From contig CAYRTD010000016.1 in assembly GCA_964426915.1 (NCBI GenBank), positions 1-42,429 of the forward strand: DNA of 42,429 bases, read 5' to 3'. Of this stretch, positions 26,674-34,700 are shown piece by piece. Numbering within the stretch: the first letter of the stretch is position 1; each line of letters starts with the position of its first letter. The DNA is from CAYRTD01 sp964426915. Its GTDB lineage: Bacteria; Bacteroidota; Bacteroidia; Bacteroidales; GCA-2748055. The translations under genes and the position numbers were made by a program. Under the pieces are notes generated by a model. It had not been told where the DNA came from and did not search any database. It saw only the letters and a program-made list of their open reading frames with translations.

Positions 26674-26736
26674 AAAAAGGATAAAGTATTTAAATATTTT
26701 TATAAAAGAACTCAGTTTCCTTTTTCTAAAGGCATG

Positions 26737-26767
26737 CAAAGATAATAATAATCAAATAACCCTCAAA
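26737..26767 (-). promoter_or_regulatory. Bacteroidota-type promoter of tRNA-Leu
   Basis: On the minus strand TTTG (26767-26764) is followed by 19 bases and TATCTTTG (26744-26737). This matches exactly the TTTG-N19-TAnnTTTG consensus of the primary sigma factor of Bacteroidota. Transcription would begin near 26730, giving a leader of about 55-60 bases before the tRNA. Confidence 0.75.
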
Positions 26768-26852
26768 CAAAAAATTGCCACTTTCATCTATCAAAGCCGC
26801 GTTCAAAGTGAGTCTCATTTCACCTGGTTGCATAAAATACGAATCGGAGCAA

Positions 26853-26903
26853 TCTCTTTCTCACTCTCACTCTCACTCTCACCCTCACTCTCACCCTCAC
26901 TCT
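26853..26903. repeat. TCTCAC / CCTCAC hexamer microsatellite
   Basis: About eight hexamer units of TCTCAC with CCTCAC variants in a row. It lies between the tRNA promoter and the ECF sigma gene. The remaining sequence from 26904 to 27237 is AT-rich and shows no gene or recognisable RNA. Confidence 0.9.
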
Positions 26904-27237
26904 GATTATGTGCCCAGTAAAGGACGATTCTTATCTTTATAACACACTTAAAGTCAGATTTTTATAAAAGTCAATCGTTTTTTGTTCTCGGTAAAGTCTC
27001 TCTTTTATTTACAACTATATTTTATTATTGAATGTAAAGATAATAATTCATGAATTAGATTAATATGGAAGATTCATATTAATTGTGAGAAGATTTAACT
27101 CAGTTTTAAATATATCTGAATTTCAACACCTTACACTAATCTGATTTTTTTGGTTCACCGTTTTGTTAGCAAAAAAAATAAAAAGAACGAAATTGTGATG
27201 TAATTAACAGCAAATTTTATTGTGTCGTATAAATTTT

Positions 27238-27245
27238 TACTTTTG
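27238..27245 (+). promoter_or_regulatory. candidate -7 box of the ECF sigma gene
   Basis: TACTTTTG fits TAnnTTTG and lies 38 bases before the sigma-gene start. The only nearby upstream TTG (27220-27222) leaves a 15-base spacer, shorter than the usual 17-23, so the -33 element is weak. Confidence 0.4.
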
Positions 27246-27282
27246 AAATGGAGAAAATGAGAATAAACGTTAATTAATTTCT

Positions 27283-27870
27283 TTGAAAGTAACTAAATCA
27301 AATAAGGAACTGCTCTTGCTCCTGCGAAATGACGACAGGGTTGCTTTTTATAATCTTTACGAACGATACAGTAAAAGATTATACTGTTTTGTATTGAAAT
27401 ATGTGAAGCTCGATGCAGATGCCGAAGAAATCGTTCAGGAAGTTTTCATTAAAATATGGGAAAAAAGAAAAACAATTGACGTGTATTCCTCCTTTGAATC
27501 TTTTCTGTTTACTGTAGCTTATAATGCTACAATCAGTCTTCTGAGAAAAAGAGTCACCGAAAATAAATACCTGGCCCATCTTCAATCCATCCAGGAGGCA
27601 AACCAAACTACCGATTCCACTGATGAGCTTTATTTTAATGAACTGAATGAAAAGCTGCAATCCTTATTAAATGAATTAACGCCCCGCCAAAAAGAAATTT
27701 TTTTATTGAGCAGGGAGGAAGGACTCACACATGAGAAAATTGCAGCAAAATTGAATATTTCAGTGAATACGGTAAAAAAACACATGTCAAATACCATCTC
27801 TTTCTTAAAACCGCACCTCGATAACGGCCTGTTAATTAGCGCTTTGTTTATTCACTTGTTTGTTCAGTAA
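27283..27870 (+). CDS. ECF RNA polymerase sigma factor (PUL-associated type)
   Basis: 195 aa, within the usual ECF range. Region 2 is visible as AFYNLYERYSKRLYCFVLKY...DAEEIVQEVFIKIWEKR. Region 4 is visible as LNELTPRQKEIFLLSREEGLTHEKIAAKLNISVNTVKKHMS. There is no ATG near the N-terminus: an in-frame stop lies at 27271-27273 and no internal Met occurs until the C-terminal third, so TTG at 27283 is the only sensible start. It pairs with the FecR-like anti-sigma gene downstream and the STN-bearing SusC. In this arrangement, ligand passage through SusC releases the sigma factor to transcribe the locus. Confidence 0.95.
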   Translation: MKVTKSNKELLLLLRNDDRVAFYNLYERYSKRLYCFVLKYVKLDADAEEIVQEVFIKIWEKRKTIDVYSSFESFLFTVAYNATISLLRKRVTENKYLAHLQSIQEANQTTDSTDELYFNELNEKLQSLLNELTPRQKEIFLLSREEGLTHEKIAAKLNISVNTVKKHMSNTISFLKPHLDNGLLISALFIHLFVQ

Positions 27871-28010
27871 AAAAAAAATATTAATTTTTTCATACTCCCT
27901 GTAAATAGTTTGCGCGTATAACTATTGTAAAAAGAACAATAGGAAGAATAACTTATCAATTTTCATAGATTTGATACTTTAGTTTTAGTTAGGTAGGTAG
28001 TTAGTAACTT

Positions 28011-28037
28011 ATGCCTCCCGGAAAATCCGGGAGGCAT
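28011..28037. repeat. perfect 11-bp hairpin in front of the anti-sigma gene
   Basis: ATGCCTCCCGG (28011-28021), a 5-base loop AAAAT, and CCGGGAGGCAT (28027-28037). No T-run follows on either strand, so a simple intrinsic terminator is unlikely. The right arm contains GGGAGG, which is 10 bases before the TTG at 28045 and 16 before the ATG at 28051; the hairpin would therefore hide a Shine-Dalgarno-like sequence. Just upstream the sequence has short TTAG/GTAG direct repeats (27980-28005). Confidence 0.85.
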
Positions 28038-28050
28038 ATAAAATTTGAAA

Positions 28051-29115
28051 ATGACAAAAGAATTATATACAAAATTTTTAAACAATCAGTGCACAGCAGA
28101 AGAGTTGAAACAGATTGTGCAATGGATCAATTCCGGAACATCAGACAAAGAAAGCATACAATGGGGTTTTGAAAACTGGCAATCATTTCGTGACGATAAC
28201 ATTGCCGGCGACGACAAAAAATTCAGGGAACTGTTTGATAAAATCCAGAACAGGATAGATAAAGAAACAACGAAAGAGAGAAAATTACATAGCAGAAAAT
28301 CAGGATGGATTACCTGGATGACCCGGGCTGCAGCAATATTGTTTATCCCGCTGTTATCTTTCTTTTTATACACTGTTTCCAAAAAGGATATCGCACCTGG
28401 TGAATACGCGCAGCTTTCGGTTAATTACATGGAGGTAATTTCACCGGTGGGTTCAAGAACAGTTTTGCAACTATCGGATGGTACCGAAGTTCATTTAAAC
28501 TTTGGAAGTAAACTAAAATATCCACAAATTTTTACCGGCGATACACGCGAAGTAACATTGGAAGGAGAAGGCTATTTTGATGTTGCCCACAACCCGGATA
28601 AACCTTTTATTGTAAAAACCGAAAGGTTAAATATAAAGGCATTGGGTACAGCATTCAATGTGCTGAGTTATGCCGATGACCATGTTATTCAAACTACACT
28701 TGTTGAAGGCAAAGTGATGCTGGAAAAAAAATTACCGGAGGGAAAAACCAAAACGTTAGGTGTCTTGGTTCCCGGACAACATGTAAATTTTAATACAAAA
28801 ACCGGTAAAATGAAAAGCACCAAAGGAAGTGTTGAAAAATACATTGCCTGGAGAGAGGGTAAAATGGTATTTGATGAAACTCCAATTACCGAAGTTGCAC
28901 AGCAGTTAAAAAGAAAATACAATGTTGATATAGAAGTAAAGGATGATATTAAAGACTATACTTATTCAGTAACATTAATGGATGAACCGCTCATGCAAAT
29001 TATTGAACTGATGACCATTGCCACACCGGTAAGTTACAAAGTACTTCCCCACAAAAAATTATCGGACGGTTCTTTTTCAAAACAAAAAATTATTATAAAA
29101 AGAAAAGACGAATAA
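28051..29115 (+). CDS. FecR-family anti-sigma factor
   Basis: Inner-membrane anti-sigma regulator paired with the ECF sigma gene. A cytosolic N-terminal helix bundle binds sigma (TKELYTKFLNNQCTAEELKQIVQWINSG). One transmembrane segment follows at about residues 91-109 (MTRAAAILFIPLLSFFLYTV). The periplasmic FecR domain (about 120-225) contains SPVGSRTVLQLSDGTEVHLN, GEGYFDVAHNPDKPFIVKT and LGTAFNVLSY. A C-terminal DUF4974-like domain includes FDETPITEVAQQLKRKYNVDIEV; it is predicted to contact the STN domain of the partner SusC. ATG 28051 is preferred; an in-frame TTG at 28045 is possible and is better spaced from the GGGAGG in the upstream hairpin. The 180-base gap after the sigma gene suggests separate control. 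Confidence 0.95.
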   Translation: MTKELYTKFLNNQCTAEELKQIVQWINSGTSDKESIQWGFENWQSFRDDNIAGDDKKFRELFDKIQNRIDKETTKERKLHSRKSGWITWMTRAAAILFIPLLSFFLYTVSKKDIAPGEYAQLSVNYMEVISPVGSRTVLQLSDGTEVHLNFGSKLKYPQIFTGDTREVTLEGEGYFDVAHNPDKPFIVKTERLNIKALGTAFNVLSYADDHVIQTTLVEGKVMLEKKLPEGKTKTLGVLVPGQHVNFNTKTGKMKSTKGSVEKYIAWREGKMVFDETPITEVAQQLKRKYNVDIEVKDDIKDYTYSVTLMDEPLMQIIELMTIATPVSYKVLPHKKLSDGSFSKQKIIIKRKDE

Positions 29116-29170
29116 ACGATAACTTAACTAAATGAATATGCCTATAACATGAACTAAGATTTAAAAAAAA

Positions 29171-29196
29171 CAGGGAAATGCTCCAACATTCCCCTG
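29171..29196. repeat. imperfect 10-bp hairpin upstream of susC (PUL2)
   Basis: CAGGGAAATG (29171-29180), loop CTCCAA, and CATTCCCCTG (29187-29196), with one mismatch. An A-run precedes it, so on the minus strand it would look like an intrinsic terminator, although no minus-strand gene is present. On the plus strand it lies in the leader of susC, 68 bases before its ATG. Confidence 0.7.
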
Positions 29197-29264
29197 GCTG
29201 ATTTGAATTATTCATCCTGTAGATTAAAGGTACAGGACAATGTTAAACTAATCAAAACAAAAGT

Positions 29265-32200
29265 ATGAAAAAAATTACTGAGTTGTATGGGGATATTAAT
29301 ATTCCCATAGGTAAAAAAACTATTCGAATTATGAAACTAACTAGCTTATTTCTTATGCTTTCTGTGGTTAGTGTTTTTGCCAGTAAAAGCTACTCACAGA
29401 CAAAGTTGATTAATCTAAGCGCTGAACAGACCACTGTAAAAGATATCCTTTCAAAAATTGAGGACCAAAGCGAATTCTATTTTATGTACAGTGGTAAAGT
29501 AATTGATGCCGACCGGCAAGTCTCGGTAAAAGCTGATAACCAGAAAATCGATGCTTTACTCGATGCCATGTTTGCCGGAACGGATGTGGATTACACTATC
29601 CGCGACCGCATTATTGTATTGACTACCCCTGAAATTTTCAGTTCCGAATCGCTTGTTGCATTCCAGCAACCCGCCGTTTCCGGTACCGTGACAGACGAAT
29701 CCGGCGAACCGCTACCGGGTGTAACCGTGGTTGTAAAAGGCACTACGCAGGGAACGGTTACCAATGCTGATGGAAACTATTCTTTATCGAATATTTCTGA
29801 AAATGCTACGCTGGTATTTTCTTATGTGGGAATGATTACCCGGGAAATAGAAGTGGGTAATCAAACCACAATTGATGTGACGCTGGAAACCGATGCCATT
29901 GGCATTGAAGAAGTGGTTGCAATTGGTTATGGTACTGTGAAAAAGAGTGATTTGACCGGAGCTATTGGGTCAGTATCTCAGGAAGAACTGGAAAGAATTC
30001 CAGCGGCCAATTTTGAACAGGCCCTGCAGGGAAGAGTTGCTGGAGTTCAGGTTACTACTAATTCTGGCCGGCCGGGAGGTGATGTGTCTATCCGTATCAG
30101 GGGTGTAGGTACTATTAACAATAATGATCCCTTGTACGTGATTGATGGTATTCCTGTTTATACCAGCAATTCTGGATTTGGAAATCCCATAAGTATTATA
30201 AATCCAAATGATATTCAATCAATTGAAATATTAAAAGATGCTTCTGCTGCAATTTACGGTGCTCGTGCTGCAAATGGAGTTATAATAATAACTACAAAAA
30301 GAGGTGAAATAGGTAAAGCAACTTTATCTTATGATGGATATTATGGTTTTCAGGAAATTTCTAATAAGTACGATGTATTAAATGCAGAAGAATATGCATT
30401 ATTCACAAATGAAATGAGATCTGCACAAAAGGTTGCACCATTAACTCCTGAATGGATCGATCCAGCCAATATACCAGGTAATGCAAATACCGACTGGCAA
30501 GATGAGATACTAAGAAGCGCGCCAATGCAAAATCATAGCTTATCATTTTCTGGTGGTGGAAATGGAATTATATATTCAATATCTGGAAATTATATGGATC
30601 AGGATGGAATTATTAAAGGGTCAGATTTCAAAAGATATTCAATTCGGGCTAATACAGATGCTGATATATCCGAAAAATTAAAGATTGGAACAAGTATTTT
30701 GTATTCTCAGACAAATGAAAGTTTGGAAGGCAATGGGAATATATTAACCCAAGCTATAAGACAACTTCCTACTATTCCTGTTAAATTTCAAGATGGATCA
30801 TGGGGTGGCCCTCCGGGTATTAAAGAATTTTACAATGATATTTCTAATCCAGTTGCATTAATTGAGCTTAACGATAATAATAGAGTAAATAACAGATTTT
30901 TAGGAAATCTTTATTTAGAATTTGAAATTTTAGAAGGATTAGAACTAAGACCAAGTTATTCTGTAGATAATTTAACGGGTAAATCAAAATCCTTTAATCC
31001 TGAATGGGTGTTTGGTGAAATCTTTAAACCTTCCAATGATCTAAACATTTCAAATAGGAATGAAATTATACAGACATTTGAAACTACCATATCTTATGAT
31101 AAAATAATAAATGAGATACACAAAATTTCTGCCGTTGGGATATACTCAGTACAAGAATCTAAATTTGAAATAGAAAGCCAATCAACCAATAATCTTTTAT
31201 CAACGGATATTCCGTATATGGATGCATCAACTGGTGATATTGATGCAAATGGTTCAGCTAGTGAATGGGCTATCATCTCCTATACAGGCAGAATGAATTA
31301 CTCCTTATTAGATCGATATTTATTGTCTGCTACTGTTAGACGGGACGGTTCTTCTCGATTTGGAGAAAAAAATAGATGGGCTATTTTTCCAGCCTTTTCT
31401 GTAGGATGGCGACTAGGGGATGAATCATTTCTTAATCAATTTGAAGTAATTTCAGACTTAAAATTAAGAGCAAGTTGGGGACAATCTGGTAATCAGGAAA
31501 TAGGGTTGTATGGATTTGTTGGCAATTTAAGCAATGAACAAAGGTATGTTTTAGGACAAAATCAAGATATAGTTCCTGGTGTAGCACCTATATCTTTGGC
31601 TAACCCAGATCTGAAGTGGGAAACCACAACTCAAACAAATATAGGGTTGGACGCAGGATTATTAGAAAATAGAATAGAATTATCTGTTAATTACTACATA
31701 AAGAATACAGATGATATGCTAGTGCGCGTACCTGTGCCAAATCATTCAGGTATTACAGTATTTCCTTTTGTGAATGCAAGTTCAATGGAAAATAAGGGAT
31801 GGGAATTTAATCTTGGTGTTCAAAATAGCATTGGAAATTTTAACTATAAATTATCAGGAAATTTAGCCTTCAATGAGAATAAGTTAACAAGTTTGGGTAC
31901 AGGTGAAGAAATAATAAGTGGTAGTTTTGCAGGACAGAACCAAGTTGGTGGCCAAAATGTAACAATTACCAGAGAGGGGGATCCTGTAGGTTCATTTTAT
32001 GGTTGGTTAACTGATGGTATTTTCCAAAATCAAGCAGAGGTAGAAGCACATGCCTCTCAATTATCAAATACAAGACCTGGAGATTTAAGATTTCAAGATT
32101 TAAATGAAGATGGAGTAATAGATGGTCTAGATAGAACTATTATTGGGAGTCCTTTACCAAGTGTTATTTATGGATTTAATGCAAATTTAGGATACCAGGC

Positions 32201-32657
32201 TTTTGACATATCCTTGTTTTTTCAAGGAATTGGAGGGAATGAAATATATAATGGAGTAAGAGCTATTTATGGAGGTTCTACTGTAGATCAAAATTATTTA
32301 AAAGAAGTATTAAATAGGTGGAGAGGAGAAGGGACTTCTAATGAATATCCTCGTGCAATCTTAAGGGATTTGCCTGAAAACAATAGAGTTTCTAATAGGT
32401 GGATTGAAGATGGTTCATTTCTGAGATTAAAAAATCTAACTATTGGATATAAACTACCTAATCAAGTTTTAGAATCATTAAATGTTGATAAATTAAGGGT
32501 TTATTTAGCTGGCACTAATTTATTAACCTTTACTAACTATTCTGGTATCGATCCTGAAATTGGTGAAAACAATAACTCTGTTTTATTTTCAGGCATTGAT
32601 CAAAGAATTTATCCTGTCGCCAGAACATATACTTTTGGATTAAATCTGACATTTTAA
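29265..32657 (+). CDS. susC-like: SusC/RagA TonB-dependent transducer with STN domain (PUL2)
   Basis: 1130 aa. The N-terminus is a signal sequence (FLMLSVVSVFASKSYSQ). An STN domain (about residues 48-115, LINLSAEQTTVKDILSKIEDQ ... YTIRDRIIVLTT) follows, which in this family contacts FecR. Then come a carboxypeptidase-regulatory-like domain (VSGTVTDESGEPLPGVTV), the motif EVVAIGYGTVKKSDLTG, plug motifs (LQGRVAGVQV, IRIRGVGT, IEILKDASAAIYGARAANG) and a barrel ending GLNLTF. Base composition changes inside the gene: one line near 29641-29700 has 33 of 60 G/C, and one near 30901-30960 has 14 of 60. The shift lies near 30140-30200, in the plug. This suggests a recombinant gene with a conserved signalling front and a newly acquired transport part. 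Confidence 0.96.
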   Translation: MKKITELYGDINIPIGKKTIRIMKLTSLFLMLSVVSVFASKSYSQTKLINLSAEQTTVKDILSKIEDQSEFYFMYSGKVIDADRQVSVKADNQKIDALLDAMFAGTDVDYTIRDRIIVLTTPEIFSSESLVAFQQPAVSGTVTDESGEPLPGVTVVVKGTTQGTVTNADGNYSLSNISENATLVFSYVGMITREIEVGNQTTIDVTLETDAIGIEEVVAIGYGTVKKSDLTGAIGSVSQEELERIPAANFEQALQGRVAGVQVTTNSGRPGGDVSIRIRGVGTINNNDPLYVIDGIPVYTSNSGFGNPISIINPNDIQSIEILKDASAAIYGARAANGVIIITTKRGEIGKATLSYDGYYGFQEISNKYDVLNAEEYALFTNEMRSAQKVAPLTPEWIDPANIPGNANTDWQDEILRSAPMQNHSLSFSGGGNGIIYSISGNYMDQDGIIKGSDFKRYSIRANTDADISEKLKIGTSILYSQTNESLEGNGNILTQAIRQLPTIPVKFQDGSWGGPPGIKEFYNDISNPVALIELNDNNRVNNRFLGNLYLEFEILEGLELRPSYSVDNLTGKSKSFNPEWVFGEIFKPSNDLNISNRNEIIQTFETTISYDKIINEIHKISAVGIYSVQESKFEIESQSTNNLLSTDIPYMDASTGDIDANGSASEWAIISYTGRMNYSLLDRYLLSATVRRDGSSRFGEKNRWAIFPAFSVGWRLGDESFLNQFEVISDLKLRASWGQSGNQEIGLYGFVGNLSNEQRYVLGQNQDIVPGVAPISLANPDLKWETTTQTNIGLDAGLLENRIELSVNYYIKNTDDMLVRVPVPNHSGITVFPFVNASSMENKGWEFNLGVQNSIGNFNYKLSGNLAFNENKLTSLGTGEEIISGSFAGQNQVGGQNVTITREGDPVGSFYGWLTDGIFQNQAEVEAHASQLSNTRPGDLRFQDLNEDGVIDGLDRTIIGSPLPSVIYGFNANLGYQAFDISLFFQGIGGNEIYNGVRAIYGGSTVDQNYLKEVLNRWRGEGTSNEYPRAILRDLPENNRVSNRWIEDGSFLRLKNLTIGYKLPNQVLESLNVDKLRVYLAGTNLLTFTNYSGIDPEIGENNNSVLFSGIDQRIYPVARTYTFGLNLTF

Positions 32658-32669
32658 ACTTTTTTAATC

Positions 32670-34103
32670 ATGAAAAAATTAATTTTATTTATTATAAACA
32701 TTATATTGTTTATAAGTTGCAGTGAAGATTTTTTGGAAAGAACTCCATTAAGTGAAGTATCTTCTGAAAATTTTTATAAGACAGAAAACGATATGATTGC
32801 AGCTATAAATGCTGTCTATGACCCGTTACAACATGTCCAATTTTATAAAAGAGCAGGATTTAGATGGGGTGCTAAAACTGATGAAATGTATAGAGCTTTT
32901 GATTGGTATAATTATGCCTATACACCTAGTAGTGCATCTTCTAATGCTATGTGGTCAAATATGTATCAAGGAATTTTAGCTGCTAATGTTGTTCTTCAAA
33001 AACTACCTGATTCGGAAATAAGTCAGGAATTAAAAAATAGAATTTCAGGCGAAGCAAATTACCTAAGAGGATTTTATTATTATCATTTGTTAAGATGGTT
33101 TGGCGATGTGCCTATAATTACTGAAATGCCAACTGCTGAAACTAATTTTCAAGTGCCAAGAAATCCTAAAAGCGAGGTTTATGAATTTATTATTAAAGAA
33201 TTTAATGATGCAATTGATTTACTGCCATTAAAATCTGAATACCCTCCTAGTGAGATTGGTAGAACTACTAAAGGTGCAGCAAGAACTATGTTGGCTGATA
33301 TGTATTTATTTAGAGCAGCACCCGGGGATTATCAAAAGGTTCTGCAACTTACAGAGGCATTAATAAATTCAAATGAATATGAATTAGAGAATAGTTATTC
33401 AGATATATTTGAATTAAATAACGAAAACGGGATAGAATCAATTTTTGAAGTTCAGTTTCAAAGTGGAGGACAAGGAGAGGGTAATCACTCTAATCAATGG
33501 ATTGCTATATATAATAGTACATCTGTTCAAGAGGAATTTTTCAATAATTGGGATTCCACGGATGTCAGACGTGAAGTAGCCGTCATTGAACCAGGCGAAT
33601 CTAAAAATGATTATTTTAATAATTCTCCATTTTTTCATCAAGGTAAAATGGTTCTTGGGCGACCTGGACCAGGTAAGTTAGCTGGTGGTTTTGCTGATGC
33701 CCCTATAAATTATATGGTACAGAGATATGCGAATATTTTATTGATGAGAGCAGAAGTTTTAAACGAGGTAAATGATTCACCTCCTGAAGAAGCTGTCGAC
33801 AATATTAATAGGTTAAGACAACGTGCAGGTCTGGAGGATATTCCATATAGTATTTCTAAAGAGAAGTTTAGACAAATTATCAGAGAAGAGAAGAAATATG
33901 AATTGGCATTTGAGGGGCATAGATGGTTTGATTTATTAAGATATGAAAAGATGGGATTTGGTGGTGGAGTTACAGATGTTTTAGCAGATCCCGAATCTCC
34001 ACACTTTAATTCGAATATTGAACTACCTAAGCATTTTTTACAACCGATTCCGCAAGTGGAGATTGATAGAAATCCATTGTTAACTCAAAATTCTGGTTAT
34101 TAA
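32670..34103 (+). CDS. susD-like: SusD/RagB-family lipoprotein (PUL2)
   Basis: 477 aa with lipobox IISC-like FISCSEDFLERTPLSEVS, the usual SusD beginning. The helical core (ISGEANYLRGFYYYHLLRWFGDVPIITE) and the conserved C-terminal segments (NINRLRQRAGLEDI ... EEKKYELAFEGHRWFDLLRYEKMG ... HFLQPIPQVEIDRNPLLTQNSGY) are present. Twelve bases after susC. The gene is strikingly AT-rich, like the 3' part of susC and the next genes, which supports shared recent origin. Confidence 0.96.
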   Translation: MKKLILFIINIILFISCSEDFLERTPLSEVSSENFYKTENDMIAAINAVYDPLQHVQFYKRAGFRWGAKTDEMYRAFDWYNYAYTPSSASSNAMWSNMYQGILAANVVLQKLPDSEISQELKNRISGEANYLRGFYYYHLLRWFGDVPIITEMPTAETNFQVPRNPKSEVYEFIIKEFNDAIDLLPLKSEYPPSEIGRTTKGAARTMLADMYLFRAAPGDYQKVLQLTEALINSNEYELENSYSDIFELNNENGIESIFEVQFQSGGQGEGNHSNQWIAIYNSTSVQEEFFNNWDSTDVRREVAVIEPGESKNDYFNNSPFFHQGKMVLGRPGPGKLAGGFADAPINYMVQRYANILLMRAEVLNEVNDSPPEEAVDNINRLRQRAGLEDIPYSISKEKFRQIIREEKKYELAFEGHRWFDLLRYEKMGFGGGVTDVLADPESPHFNSNIELPKHFLQPIPQVEIDRNPLLTQNSGY

Positions 34104-34121
34104 ATTTTAAATTTATAAGAT

Positions 34122-34571
34122 ATGAAACTTATCAATATTTTTATTATATTATTTGTTAGTTTGCTGACTTTTTCGTGTGACGAGGAAAAGTATGAACTAA
34201 ATAAAGCTACATCAGAATTTCTCATTGCAGGTTCTGATTTTAAGAAATGGTCTTTGGTTGACCCATCTAAAATTGTACAGGGTACATTACCTTCAGATTA
34301 TAAGATTACTCCTTCATGTAATAATGATGAAGAAGAAAATGGAGCTGGTTTTTTTTATAGAATTTATTTGGATGGAACAATAGAAGTTGAAGATGGTTGT
34401 GGAGAAAAGGAGTTTGTTACAGGAACATGGAGTTTTAACGATGACAATTCGGTTATAATTATTGAATGGGAAAACTCTACTTCATCATGGCAGGTTAATG
34501 AACTAACTGTTAGTAAATTAATAATTACTACAAGTGATTCTCAGTTAACATTCATAGTTACACCACTTTAG
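34122..34571 (+). CDS. small lipoprotein, lipocalin-like, unknown function
   Basis: 149 aa with lipobox TFSC at residues 16-19. The rest is beta-rich with a short G-T-W-S-F motif (VTGTWSFNDDNSVIII) that is common in small Bacteroidota lipocalin-like lipoproteins. Two Cys (in PSCNN and DGCGE) may form a disulfide. It follows susD by 18 bases and is followed by a strong hairpin, so it ends the first transcription block of PUL2. A substrate-binding role in the position of SusE is an inference. Confidence 0.75.
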   Translation: MKLINIFIILFVSLLTFSCDEEKYELNKATSEFLIAGSDFKKWSLVDPSKIVQGTLPSDYKITPSCNNDEEENGAGFFYRIYLDGTIEVEDGCGEKEFVTGTWSFNDDNSVIIIEWENSTSSWQVNELTVSKLIITTSDSQLTFIVTPL

Positions 34572-34581
34572 CTGATGTTTC

Positions 34582-34621
34582 GTTAGTGAGACTATTTCTT
34601 TTAGATAATAGTCTCACTAAC
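34582..34621 (+). terminator. hairpin, probable terminator after the susCD block
   Basis: A perfect 14-bp stem, GTTAGTGAGACTAT (34582-34595) and ATAGTCTCACTAAC (34608-34621), with a 12-base loop. It lies 10 bases after the stop of the small lipoprotein. The following ATTTATTGAAG has only a weak T-run, so it may be partial termination or transcript protection. Confidence 0.65.
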
Positions 34622-34700
34622 ATTTATTGAAGATTTCAAAAAAAATGATTTGCATATAATCATAGGGTTAGAACCGTATAATCCTTTAAACGAAATATAC

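Noticed and set aside
26570..26905. 111-aa plus-strand frame across the tRNA
   Set aside because: The first part is the usual antisense-tRNA-Leu peptide (CPGLESNQHDL...) and the end is the TCTCAC microsatellite.
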